Under the pieces are notes generated by a model. That model did no database searches, was not told the origin of the DNA, and saw only the letters and a list, made by a program, of their open reading frames with translations. Shown one piece after another: positions 26,159 through 34,219 of a stretch of 64,000 nt of DNA (position 1 is the stretch's first letter; every line of letters starts with the position of its first letter). The DNA is from Riemerella anatipestifer ATCC 11845 = DSM 15868 (GTDB lineage: Bacteria; Bacteroidota; Bacteroidia; Flavobacteriales; Weeksellaceae). A program made the translations under genes and the position numbers. Location of the stretch: the NCBI RefSeq assembly GCF_000252855.1, contig NC_017045.1, positions 1,984,001-2,048,000 on the forward strand. The letters run 5' to 3'.

Positions 26159-26524
26159 ATGAAAATAGTATACCTGTTTTTTGCCTGTGTAGTAGCAGGA
26201 GTATTCATAGAGTGTAATGACAAAGGAACTACAACAACACCATCTCCAAATCTTACGGCAGAACAAAGTCTTGTACAGCTCCAAAAGACCTATAAGGGTA
26301 CAGATGGTACCTCTATTACCATAGTTTACTTTGCAAAAGGTGATGAGGTAGCGGTAAACTTAGAAAAAGATGGTGTAAAATATGAACTTAATGCCAAAGG
26401 AACTAATCACGAGGGTAATCCGATTTTTGAGGGAAATCTTATCTCATGGGAGATTCTTCAAGATGGACACTCGGGGAAGCTAACACATGAGGGAGAAAAT
26501 TTTATTGTTTATAAAGAGGAATGA
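26159..26524 (+). CDS. Small secreted protein, function unknown
   Basis: A 121-residue protein with an N-terminal signal (KIVYLFFACVVAGVFIEC). Cys19 could be lipidated, but Glu just before it is unusual in a lipobox. A T/P-rich linker and a compact beta-rich domain of about 90 residues follow (TSITIVYFAKGDEVAVNLEKDG, LISWEILQDGHSGKLTHEGE). I do not recognise the family. It is co-transcribed with the upstream cytochrome c (4-base gap). Its 3' end overlaps the convergent membrane-protein pseudogene by 16 bases. Confidence 0.7.
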   Translation: MKIVYLFFACVVAGVFIECNDKGTTTTPSPNLTAEQSLVQLQKTYKGTDGTSITIVYFAKGDEVAVNLEKDGVKYELNAKGTNHEGNPIFEGNLISWEILQDGHSGKLTHEGENFIVYKEE

Positions 26525-27744
26525 AATTCCTCTTTATTTTTTATTTTCAATCCGATAAAAATGAGTGTAATAGCTAATATAAGAGCAACAGAAATCCACC
26601 ATAACATTACAGGAGAGCAACGCCAATACATATTGACCAAGGATAATAACCCAATTTGAGCAAGTACTAATTCGTTCAATATGATAGATACTAAATATAA
26701 AATTAACCCTGTTTTGACTATTTTAGATTGATAAAATCCGTATTTTACAATGATTTGAAGTAACAAGAAACTACTAATACAAACCAATAGTACTAAATGA
26801 AGATAAGCGATGACTATCATTCTGAATCCAAAAACCCATTGGCTTATTTCTGGAATAATTGAAATCTGTTGTAATAGTACTTTAATAAGATAAGATATAA
26901 TAACAACACTAAAAATTATCTTTTCTAATAAAGTATATTTCTTTATAAAAACTCTAAAGTGCTTTTTTATTAGATGAGCTAACCCATATATTGCTAAAAG
27001 TTGAATGATATTTCCGAGTAGTGATATTCCTAAAAGCCACTTAGAGTCGTCAATCCAGCTGATAGATAAGGTATAAGAGCATAATGTAGATAAGGCAAAT
27101 GCTCCAAAAATAAGATTGTGTTTATATAAATCTTTTTGTTGTAAAGGTAAAGAGTTGAGAATAATGCCTATGCATGATAGTACAAAAAAACCATTGTACT
27201 GAAAATGTAGGTAAAATAATGTGGAAGCTCAATACAAGGATTGATGAATAATTCCAAAGGCTTTCATATAAGCTAAACTGAAAACGCCAAAGGAAGAAAA
27301 TCCAGCAAAAAATAAACCTCCTAGAAACCAAATTTTAGAAGGATGTTGTATATGTTTATAGTCCTTTATCCATAAAAATAACATTCCAAAACTTAGAAAT
27401 AAAGCCATTGCAGACCAAAATATAGAACCCCAATAATAACCTCCGTACAAAAAGGAAAATAGCATGCCGTATGATGCTACAAAATTTAGAATAATAAAGG
27501 TTTTGTATGTATGCAACTGTTTGGTTGATAATGTTTCTCTTGTAGAGTATATCATGAGCAAGTATATTACTGAACTTACCCAGCCATAGAAAGCAAAATG
27601 TGAGTGAGCTTCCTGAAGATGCTTTTGATTGAAAAAGGGCATAGACCAAACAATCTTATACCTCATTATAGCACCTAAAATCGCTACTAAAAGAAAGTTG
27701 AATAGTCCTAATTTTACCAAAAAATTATCTGATATTTTATTCAT
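26509..27744 (-). pseudogene. Polytopic membrane protein interrupted by an in-frame TGA
   Basis: One continuous 412-codon frame is broken by a single TGA at 27229-27231 (minus), after residue 171. Downstream the same frame stays open for 240 codons and encodes typical hydrophobic protein, beginning ASTLFYLHFQYNGFF, so this is one gene and not two. There are about eleven to twelve hydrophobic segments. The motifs HSHFAFYGW and YLHFQYNG recall haem/copper oxidase-like membrane proteins (NnrS-like) found in denitrification regions; that link is inference. The start is 11 bases after the restored stop of the Crp/Fnr gene, so the pair formed an operon. The TGA may be a real null mutation (for example from TGG or CGA) or a sequence error. 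Confidence 0.85.
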
Positions 27745-27755
27745 GTACAGTCTTT

Positions 27756-28350
27756 TTAATAGTGAACCTTTCCCTTCAATATTTTTAATAGTCCTTTTTT
27801 TTCCATTTTTTTAATGGTTCTTATTACTGTTTCTACTGTTAGTCCTAGCATCTGTGCCATTTCGTTTCTTGTTAATTTTATAAGCATTTCTTCCTTTTTT
27901 GCCTTTTTTATAATTATTTAAAAGATTCAGGATTTTTTCTTCAGGATTTTGAAAAATAATATTTTTTAGAGCATCACTTCTACCCAATGCTTTCGCGGCT
28001 ATAGTTTTCATAAAATCTATATTCCAATCAAGATGTGAAGAGAGAAATTCCATGAATTTAGCTCTTTCAATTTTGATAACTAGAGCCTCTTCTGAAGTCA
28101 CCTTTACTGTTCCTGGGAAAGGTTTTTCTAGTAATGTAGCAGGCTCACCAAAAAAAGTATGTTCTCTTACCTTATGTTGTAAAAACTCTTTTCCATCTTC
28201 AGTAAAATGATACACACACAAATCCCCTTGCTCTAGATAATAAAAAAAACGAGATATCATTCCTTCTTCTACTATGATGTCATCTTTATGATACCGTTTT
28301 TTAACAGCATTTGTTTTTTCTATGAAATAGTTGTCTACTTCTAGACTCAT
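27756..28350 (-). pseudogene. Crp/Fnr family regulator with a one-base frameshift before the helix-turn-helix
   Basis: The N-terminal cyclic-nucleotide-binding-like domain (residues ~20-115) and dimer helix are intact. The encoded product then turns into low-complexity basic sequence and stops at 27811. One base out of frame, the expected C-terminus follows: KLTRNEMAQMLGLTVETVIRTIKKMEKKG, a Crp-type helix-turn-helix, ending with a stop at 27756. The switch falls at one of two A6 runs (minus strand; 27895-27900 or 27904-27909). Removing one A restores a 197-residue protein of normal length. No Cys cluster for an FNR-type Fe-S centre is visible, so it is more like a DNR/NO-sensing or general Crp type. 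Transcript slippage at the A-runs, or a sequencing error, could mean that some functional protein is made. Confidence 0.85.
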
Positions 28351-28429
28351 GTTTTTGTGTTTTTACGGATTAAATTGTTTCACGATATCCTTTATTTGTG
28401 TGATTAAAAGAAATTGTGATTTTTTTCAA

Positions 28430-28457
28430 AGGAAGTGTACTTGAAAATACACTTCCT
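28430..28457 (-). terminator. Hairpin after the RIC/ScdA gene
   Basis: AGGAAGTGTA pairs perfectly with TACACTTCCT around an 8-base loop, in the gap between the ric stop and the Crp/Fnr gene. Read on minus the 3' side is TTTG then A-rich, so it is an imperfect intrinsic terminator. It may end most ric transcripts. Confidence 0.55.
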
Positions 28458-28489
28458 GTTGATATAGAGTGTGTTATTTAGAAATATGA

Positions 28490-29209
28490 TTAGTTTGAAA
28501 GTTCACTTTCTAATTTTATTGCGTTAGGGAAAAGAATATTGTTTTCTATATGAATATGACGATGTAGATCATTTTCAAATTCTTCAAGCATAGCATAGGT
28601 AACTTTGTATGTACTACAAGCGTCTGCAGGTGGTGTATAATCAGATGTTAGTGTAGCAATTTTTCTAAAACGCTCGCCTTCTGTATCGTGTTCGTGCTTC
28701 ATCATATTAACTGGATTTTCTACTGCTCCAAAAGGGGCTGCCACAAAAGGCTTTCCTGATATTTTGGTGTTTACCATGGCTCTTATGAAAGGGAAGAGAA
28801 TGAGTTCTTCTTTTTTTAAATGAGCTGATAAATCTTGAGCGGACTCATTAAACAATGTTTTTATCTCAAGAAGTTCAGGATGTCTTTGTCCGTGAACTTT
28901 ACAAAGCTTTTCTAAAAAGGCTTGTAAGATAGGGATTTTTTCTTCCACATAGCGATGATGAGTTTTTTCTACATAATCTACTAGAAGATCTAGTGGGAAA
29001 GATTTGAAATCTATCTCAGAAATCTCTGTAGAAGGTATCTGTGCCAAATCATCGTAAACCTTTTGTGGGTTTATATTTTTTTTCTCACATGCTTCAGCAA
29101 TGGTGCGGTTTCCTTTACAGCAGAAGTCTATTTTATATTTTTTAAATACAGTAGCCGTTCTGAAGTCGTCTGCTACTATTTCACCGATTAGTTTGGTTTG
29201 TAAGTTCAT
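28490..29209 (-). CDS. ric: Iron-sulfur cluster repair di-iron protein RIC (ScdA/YtfE)
   Basis: RIC repairs Fe-S clusters damaged by nitric oxide or peroxide. The 239-residue protein has the N-terminal ScdA domain with DFCCKGNRT (the paired Cys, about residues 28-35) and a C-terminal hemerythrin-like four-helix bundle. The His and Glu ligands of the bundle are in KTHHRYVEE, QRHPEL, HLKKEELILFPF, MKHEHDTEG and HRHIHIENNILFP. It lies 95 bases after an NsrR-like Rrf2 gene in the same direction, which fits NO-responsive control. Together they suggest the cell meets NO while respiring N-oxides. Confidence 0.95.
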   Translation of the reverse strand: MNLQTKLIGEIVADDFRTATVFKKYKIDFCCKGNRTIAEACEKKNINPQKVYDDLAQIPSTEISEIDFKSFPLDLLVDYVEKTHHRYVEEKIPILQAFLEKLCKVHGQRHPELLEIKTLFNESAQDLSAHLKKEELILFPFIRAMVNTKISGKPFVAAPFGAVENPVNMMKHEHDTEGERFRKIATLTSDYTPPADACSTYKVTYAMLEEFENDLHRHIHIENNILFPNAIKLESELSN

Positions 29210-29303
29210 AAGATTTATTTTTTATTAAAAAGTTATTGATTGTTTAATATTTTTATTGAGTTTTTATTTCGGATAATTTTATCGTTTTTTAGATTAAATT
29301 TTT

Positions 29304-29741
29304 TTAAACCTCTAATAATTTTGATTTTTTGTTTTTTACATCTATAGCCATTTCAAAAAGTGTGGTTGTATCTAGCATTTTGCAAAGTTCATTTCTTACA
29401 CTCACATATTTAAAATGGAGTGGGCATGGGTTACTCTCATCACATGAAGAAAATCCTAGGCTACATGAAGAAAGTATAGAGTGGCCATCTATTGCGATTA
29501 CAATATCTTTTATTTTAATACTCTTAGCTCTTTGTTCTCCAATTTCAAAGCCACCGTATGGTCCTTTTATAGAATTCACGATGTTATGTTTGGTAAGAGC
29601 ACTAAGTATTTTTGCTGTAAACGCTTCAGGTGTGCCTACCTTTTTGGCTACGTCTGCTACCTTTACCTTACGATTTTGCATAGACTCTATAGTGATATAA
29701 GCACAAGCTCTTATTCCGTATTCACAGGCTTTGGAGAACAT
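29304..29741 (-). CDS. Rrf2 family repressor, NsrR-like
   Basis: A 145-residue winged-helix regulator. The N-terminal HTH is typical (YGIRACAYITIES, VKVADVAKKVGTPEAFTAKILSALTKHNIV, wing GPYGGFEIG). Three cysteines in the pattern C-x6-C-x5-C (CSLGFSSCDESNPC) match the Fe-S cluster ligands of NsrR/IscR-type Rrf2 proteins. With RIC next in line, an NO-sensing repressor is most likely. Its own promoter is overlapped by a 24-bp dyad at 29778-29801, consistent with autoregulation. Confidence 0.88.
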   Translation of the reverse strand: MFSKACEYGIRACAYITIESMQNRKVKVADVAKKVGTPEAFTAKILSALTKHNIVNSIKGPYGGFEIGEQRAKSIKIKDIVIAIDGHSILSSCSLGFSSCDESNPCPLHFKYVSVRNELCKMLDTTTLFEMAIDVKNKKSKLLEV

Positions 29742-29758
29742 TATATTTAAATTTTATG

Positions 29759-29801
29759 CAAATGTAATAAAAATTCTATTTAAGACAAATTTATCTTAAA
29801 T
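29759..29801 (-). promoter_or_regulatory. Promoter and operator of the rrf2-ric genes
   Basis: On minus a perfect Bacteroidota promoter is present: TTTG at 29786-29789, a 19-bp spacer and TACATTTG at 29759-29766. The -33 box lies inside a 24-bp near-perfect palindrome at 29778-29801 with arms ATTTAAGA and TCTTAAAT. The core AAGA-N8-TCTT resembles the NsrR consensus (AAGATGxATTT half-sites). A bound repressor would block the -33 element directly. Confidence 0.72.
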
Positions 29802-29858
29802 GAATTTATTTGAAAATTAGCAATTATTATAAAAACCCCTCACATAAAGCTAGTAAAG

Positions 29859-29893
29859 CTCTTAAAGGGTTAAGAGTGTAGTATTTTTACACA
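29859..29893. promoter_or_regulatory. Pair of small dyads between rrf2 and yigZ
   Basis: CTCTTAA-AGGG-TTAAGAG (29859-29876) is a perfect 7-bp inverted repeat. GTGTA-N6/7-TACAC follows at once (to 29893), ending about 10 bases before the yigZ -33 box. Either could be a protein-binding site for the divergent promoters. No T-run follows, so this is not a terminator. The meaning is unknown. Confidence 0.4.
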
Positions 29894-29902
29894 TTGTGGC
29901 GT

Positions 29903-29933
29903 TTTGTATGACTAGTATTTATTCTTATTTTTG
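29903..29933 (+). promoter_or_regulatory. Promoter of the YigZ family gene
   Basis: TTTG at 29903-29906, a 19-bp spacer and TATTTTTG at 29926-29933 match the Bacteroidota consensus in full. The last base of the -7 box is the first base of the upstream GTG start candidate. Translation must therefore start further downstream, at TTG 29960. Confidence 0.75.
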
Positions 29934-29959
29934 TGTTCATTTTTATTAAGCCAAAGCCG

Positions 29960-30574
29960 TTGTCGTCAGCTATTTTTGAATATAAAACCATTAGTAAGCC
30001 TGTAGAAAATATCCTTTTGAAAGAAAAAGGAAGTAAATTCTTAGGCTATGCTTATCCTATAAATAATGAGGAGGAGCTAAAAGCCTGTTTGGATAAAATA
30101 AAAGATGAACACCCTAAAGCAACACATCATTGCTACGCCTTTAGGTTAGGACTTAATGGAGAAAATTACAGAGCGAATGATGACGGAGAGCCTTCTGGTA
30201 GTGCAGGGTTACCTATTTATAATCAGCTTTTAGCTAATGAGCTTACTCAAATTCTGCTGATTGTGGTGAGATATTATGGAGGTACTAAATTGGGTGTAGG
30301 TGGCTTGGTAAAGACTTACAAAGAATCGGCTAAGATAGCGCTAGACGAAGCTGATATTATTATCAAAGAGCTTGAAGTTCAGATAAAAATAGAGTTTCCC
30401 TTCAGTCTTCAAAATGTAATTTTTACTTTACTAAATAAAAATGAGGCTCAAATAAAAGAGTTTAATGCTGATGAGAAATGTAGTATCATTGCTTCAATAA
30501 AAAAGGCGAAAGAATCTTCTCTAATAGAGCAATTTTCCGAAATTCATCAAGCTAAAATAAAGGTATTAGATTAA
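29960..30574 (+). CDS. IMPACT/YigZ family protein
   Basis: A 204-residue protein of the UPF0029/IMPACT family. The N-terminal domain has the signature ATHHCYAFRLG and DDGEPSGSAGLPIYN; the C-terminal ferredoxin-like DUF1949 domain starts around residue 130. The family is linked to translation control in eukaryotes (IMPACT); the bacterial role is unclear. The frame extends up to a GTG at 29933, but that codon is part of the -7 box. TTG at 29960, just before SSAIFEYKTI, is the best start; no ATG is available. The gene is convergent with apbE, one base apart. Confidence 0.9.
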   Translation: MSSAIFEYKTISKPVENILLKEKGSKFLGYAYPINNEEELKACLDKIKDEHPKATHHCYAFRLGLNGENYRANDDGEPSGSAGLPIYNQLLANELTQILLIVVRYYGGTKLGVGGLVKTYKESAKIALDEADIIIKELEVQIKIEFPFSLQNVIFTLLNKNEAQIKEFNADEKCSIIASIKKAKESSLIEQFSEIHQAKIKVLD

Positions 30575-30575
30575 G

Positions 30576-31553
30576 CTAGGGTTTTAGATGGTGTACTTTT
30601 CCTTGGTCTGTGATGAGATAGGCGGTATATTTTGGATATTGTTTGATGAGTTTTTTACCTTTCTCAACTCCTAGAATCATTAGAGAAGTACTTAACATAT
30701 TACAGATTTCTGCATTTTCGCCTACTACTGTAACACTGGTGGTTCCTGTAGAAGGATAGCCTGTAAGTGGGTTTATGATATGGCTGTATCTTTTATTATT
30801 AAATAAAACATATTTTTCATAATCTCCAGATGTGGTTATGGCTTCGTTATAGAGTTTTAAAACTTTTATGGGCAGGTGTTTTTGGTAAGGGTTATGTATG
30901 CCGATACGCCAAGATTTGGAGTTTTTGTTTCCCCATGTGGTAATGTCTCCAGAAGCATTGATGAGCCCTGATAAAGCTCCTTTTTCTATCATTTTTTCTT
31001 TAGCTTTATCTGCTGCATAAGCTTTTCCTATAGAGCCAAAGCTTATCTTCATTCCTTCTTTTTCTAGAAAAACACTTTGGTCTTTAGCGTTGAGGATGAG
31101 ATGCTGATAACCTATATTTCTAGTAGCTTTTTGGATATCTTCAAACGAAGGGAGCGAGGTCATACTACCATCAAATCGCCAAATTTTATCCATAGAAGCA
31201 TAGGTAATATCAAAAATACCACCCGTTATTTCGGCGTAATTTTTAGCTCTTTGTGTAATGTCAAAAACCTCCTTGGGAACGATGATAGGTTGTTTCCCCG
31301 CGTTTTGGTTGATTTGGGATATGGGAGTGTTAGGTAACCAATCGGAGAGGAGATGTTCTATTCTGCTGATTTCTTCAGCGGCTTCTTGGGCTAGAGTGTG
31401 TGCGGTAATACTGTCTTTCCCTACTATTTTTATTTGGAAACTACACCCCATTAGCACGGTGTCTTTAACAGCTAGATGTTGCGAGAAAAAAGTTGAAAAT
31501 AATAAACTGAATAGTATGAGGAAACTTTTATTAAGGATAGATTTAGTAAACAT
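30576..31553 (-). CDS. apbE: FAD:protein FMN transferase ApbE
   Basis: ApbE cleaves FAD and attaches FMN by a phosphoester bond to a Ser/Thr in target proteins outside the cytoplasm. The 325 residues begin with a signal peptide (SFLILFSLLFSTFFS). Family motifs are present: ISRIEHLLSDW, FGSIGKAYAADKA, SGLINASGDI, HIINPLTGYPS and the Mg/FAD-binding VGENAEICNMLSTSLMILG. It overlaps the upstream reductase gene by 11 bases and is the last gene of the iron-uptake operon. Its likely substrate is the DUF2271 protein of the same operon, which carries the acceptor motif. Confidence 0.95.
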   Translation of the reverse strand: MFTKSILNKSFLILFSLLFSTFFSQHLAVKDTVLMGCSFQIKIVGKDSITAHTLAQEAAEEISRIEHLLSDWLPNTPISQINQNAGKQPIIVPKEVFDITQRAKNYAEITGGIFDITYASMDKIWRFDGSMTSLPSFEDIQKATRNIGYQHLILNAKDQSVFLEKEGMKISFGSIGKAYAADKAKEKMIEKGALSGLINASGDITTWGNKNSKSWRIGIHNPYQKHLPIKVLKLYNEAITTSGDYEKYVLFNNKRYSHIINPLTGYPSTGTTSVTVVGENAEICNMLSTSLMILGVEKGKKLIKQYPKYTAYLITDQGKVHHLKP

Positions 31554-33726
31554 CGGATAAGATTTGATGGTTATTTTTAAAATAGGTGTAATTAGGCGTA
31601 TAGTATTTTTCAGAATAGTTGTTGATAGCGGTTTCTATATCTGATAGAAGTTCTACAGAACCACATACCATCATAATGCCACCATCTTCTAGTGAGGCTA
31701 TAATCTGTGCCAAATCATCTATTATATATTTAGTAATTCTATTGCCATTAGTATCTCTAGAAAATGCTAACTGATAGCTAGTCAGTTGATTGTTTTTGAT
31801 GTAAAGGTTTAAGTCTTTTTCCATTTCAGAAATAATGGAGGTACGATGTCTAAATCCACCGTAGAGATAGATTTTCGTTAAAGAAGTATTTTCGGCTATC
31901 ATACCCAAAAATGGAGCTATACCAGTACCGTTGGATATTAGATGAACCGATTTTGCTTTTTTAGGAAAACGGAAATGTTTGTTTTGGATAGGTGTTGTTT
32001 TAAGTTTATCACCTATGGTTAAATTATAGAGGAAATTAGACCCCAATCCGTTAGGGATAAGTTTTACCCATAGAGTTATAGAGTTATTTTGTTTAGCGAT
32101 AGAGTAGAGCCTGGGTTGGTTTTCCATAGGTGTTATCTCTAGCAAATCCCCAGACCGAAGTGGTATTTTAACAAGAGGTTTAAGGTTTATTTTAAATAAT
32201 TGGTTATGTATACACACTTCGGTTTTGTCTAACACTTTAAGTTTTATCTTTTTTTTGAGTTTTAATCTGTAAAAAGATTCCGAAGTATTGAGTTGATATT
32301 CTGGGAAATATTCATTCCAATACTGTACCCATTCTAGAAATGCTGTTGGTGATTTTTGGTTTACTTTTACTAACGGCAAAGCGTTTTCAAAGGTTTCTTT
32401 TTCTTCCAAAATAGAGGCGATATGCGTAGCGTAAGCATTGTATTTAGGATAATTTATAGAGCCAAATCCCACGATGCTGTATTTCATTTTGTGAGGTTGT
32501 ACAATGGTATTTAGCTTTTTCTCGAAATGTATGGCACTAGAAGGAGCTTCTCCATCACCATAGGTGGAGGCGAAACATAGTAGAAAACGCCCTTTAGGAT
32601 AGGTGGTATAGTGGTTCATTTCGGTAAGGTAGGAACGGAGACCTAAGTCTAAAAATTGCTGATGAATTTTATTGGCAAATTCTAGGGTAGTGCCACCATC
32701 GGTACCTACTAGAATGATGTATTCTGCTTGATTGGCTTGGAATGGATTTTTAACTTTCTTCTTTTTTCTTCTCCACCAAAGTAAGATGCCGGAAAATATA
32801 AAAAGTGGGATGCTAAGGCTACTGAAAAATAAAACGATTGTCCATATAAAATGGATTTCGCCTGTGTGGATAGCCTTATTAAGTCCTTCAAAATTTTGTA
32901 GTGCGGTTTGGTTTTGTTTTGATATAATTTCTCCTGTAAATTGATTGATAGTGAAAGTAGCTTCTTTGGTGGTAAGTTCGTAATATTCTTCCTCATCTTC
33001 AAAAAGTGGAAAACTCAATTTTTTAACCTCTATGAGAGGGGTGTTTTTAAAGATTTCAAATTCTGATGGAGAAGAGGTGTTCTTTGATTTGGTTTTGAAA
33101 GTTTCTACTTGAGCAGGAGTGGCGTGTAGTACCTCAAATCTAAAAAGGAACAGGATACTCCCCGTAAATGCGATGATGAATAGGGGAATACCCAGCCATT
33201 TTCCACCTATAAAGTGTATGAAATCTACTTTGGTATTTGTTTTAGCATTGTATAGTAAGCGGTTGCCTTGTCTTCTGTAAAGCAATATCCCACCAGACAA
33301 AATAGACAGTAAAAATAGGCAGGAGGTAGCTCCTATGATGCCTCTGCCTAGTTCGTGTAAGAATAAAGAACGGTGTAAGGTATTCGCCCAGTTGACCCAT
33401 TGGTGGCTTTTTCTAGGCGGTGCCATAAGTTTGCCATTAGATGGGTTGGTAATGCTTACAACGGTGTTGAGGTCTTGGTTAAATCCCTCTACGATAAGTA
33501 CTTGTTGTTCTACTTTTAGTTCTTGTATTTCAGAGAAAGAAGGTTTAATGTTTTTAATGGCATCAGAAATGGAAATGTGAGCAGGGAATTGGTGTGCTTT
33601 ATATTCAGATTTTTTTATCATTTCATCTAATGCCAAAATGCCTCCTGTAACGGAGGCTATAATGAGTAAAGTAGAAATAGAAAGGGCTAACCCCAAGTGT
33701 AGATAACGCCAAATAGCCGTCTTCAT
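31543..33726 (-). CDS. PepSY membrane protein fused to flavodoxin and NAD(P)H-flavin reductase domains
   Basis: A 727-residue inner-membrane electron-transfer protein. Residues 1-~325 are a PepSY_TM unit with four membrane segments and His-bearing helices (NTLHRSLFLHELGRG, RWQ-type linker, LNKAIHTGEIHFIW) that may bind haem. Residues ~335-470 are a flavodoxin-like FMN domain (ILVGTDGGTTLEFA, ASTYGDGEAPSSA). Residues ~490-590 are an FAD domain (PRLYSIAKQ) and ~595-727 an NAD(P)H domain (SNGTGIAPFLGMI, MMVCGS), as in sulfite reductase flavoprotein or P450 reductase. It should carry electrons from NAD(P)H across the membrane, most likely to reduce ferric iron in the periplasm. It starts 5 bases after the DUF2271 gene. 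Confidence 0.93.
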   Translation of the reverse strand: MKTAIWRYLHLGLALSISTLLIIASVTGGILALDEMIKKSEYKAHQFPAHISISDAIKNIKPSFSEIQELKVEQQVLIVEGFNQDLNTVVSITNPSNGKLMAPPRKSHQWVNWANTLHRSLFLHELGRGIIGATSCLFLLSILSGGILLYRRQGNRLLYNAKTNTKVDFIHFIGGKWLGIPLFIIAFTGSILFLFRFEVLHATPAQVETFKTKSKNTSSPSEFEIFKNTPLIEVKKLSFPLFEDEEEYYELTTKEATFTINQFTGEIISKQNQTALQNFEGLNKAIHTGEIHFIWTIVLFFSSLSIPLFIFSGILLWWRRKKKKVKNPFQANQAEYIILVGTDGGTTLEFANKIHQQFLDLGLRSYLTEMNHYTTYPKGRFLLCFASTYGDGEAPSSAIHFEKKLNTIVQPHKMKYSIVGFGSINYPKYNAYATHIASILEEKETFENALPLVKVNQKSPTAFLEWVQYWNEYFPEYQLNTSESFYRLKLKKKIKLKVLDKTEVCIHNQLFKINLKPLVKIPLRSGDLLEITPMENQPRLYSIAKQNNSITLWVKLIPNGLGSNFLYNLTIGDKLKTTPIQNKHFRFPKKAKSVHLISNGTGIAPFLGMIAENTSLTKIYLYGGFRHRTSIISEMEKDLNLYIKNNQLTSYQLAFSRDTNGNRITKYIIDDLAQIIASLEDGGIMMVCGSVELLSDIETAINNYSEKYYTPNYTYFKNNHQILSDVY

Positions 33727-33731
33727 CTAGA

Positions 33732-34211
33732 TTAAATTTTATTAAGTTTAATAAATCTTATGTAGCCCTTACCTTCATATTTTTGACTGATTTCTGCATC
33801 TGTAAGTGGGATTTCTACATCTTTTATGTGGTAGCTTTGGTCTTCCACAGCAGATTCAAATCTTATTTTAAAGCCTTTGTTCATCCATTGGGTGTCTATT
33901 TCAAAAACTTTGGCAGCTCTGTTTCCAGGAGATACAGAGGCTCCTGTGATGGCATCTAGTTTTTCTTTTTTAACTTTTTGGAACTTATGCCATTCTTTAA
34001 GGGTATTGTACCATTCGGCATCATCACCCATTACGGCTAGCGTTTTTATATAAGCACCTTTAGCATTGACTAGAGATGCTACAATGTAAGCCCCTTCTCC
34101 TTTGTAATTTTTGAGTTGGAGCATACATTTATAATTTGTTTTTTGAGCTAAAGCTAATGAGCTTACCAGTGTAAAAGCTAAGATTAAACTATTTTTTAAT
34201 GATAATTTCAT
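33732..34211 (-). CDS. Periplasmic DUF2271 protein with an ApbE flavinylation motif
   Basis: A 159-residue exported protein with signal peptide LILAFTLVSSLALAQ and a DUF2271 domain (YIVASLVNAKGAYIKTLAVMG, EWHKFQK). Near residues 86-92 it has DAITGAS, which fits the ApbE acceptor pattern Dxx(S/T)GA(S/T); Ser92 is in the position of the flavinylated residue. Covalent FMN would make it a periplasmic electron carrier between the PepSY reductase and the iron substrate. It lies between the ankyrin gene (8 bases) and the reductase gene (5 bases). Flavinylation of DUF2271 proteins has been proposed from genome surveys; here it is inferred. Confidence 0.87.
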   Translation of the reverse strand: MKLSLKNSLILAFTLVSSLALAQKTNYKCMLQLKNYKGEGAYIVASLVNAKGAYIKTLAVMGDDAEWYNTLKEWHKFQKVKKEKLDAITGASVSPGNRAAKVFEIDTQWMNKGFKIRFESAVEDQSYHIKDVEIPLTDAEISQKYEGKGYIRFIKLNKI

Positions 34212-34219
34212 TCTTTAAT

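Noticed and set aside
26159-26524. Assignment of the small secreted protein to NlpE or a lysozyme inhibitor family
   Set aside because: The size is similar, but no diagnostic cysteine pair or motif is present.
27229-27231. The TGA as a selenocysteine codon
   Set aside because: No SECIS-like hairpin was recognised after it, no selenocysteine genes are in the window and the context is a membrane segment with no redox motif.
29329-29700. A 123-residue hydrophobic frame antisense to the Rrf2 gene
   Set aside because: The Rrf2 protein on the other strand is clearly real (HTH and three-Cys motif), and the antisense frame has no recognisable domain or start signals.
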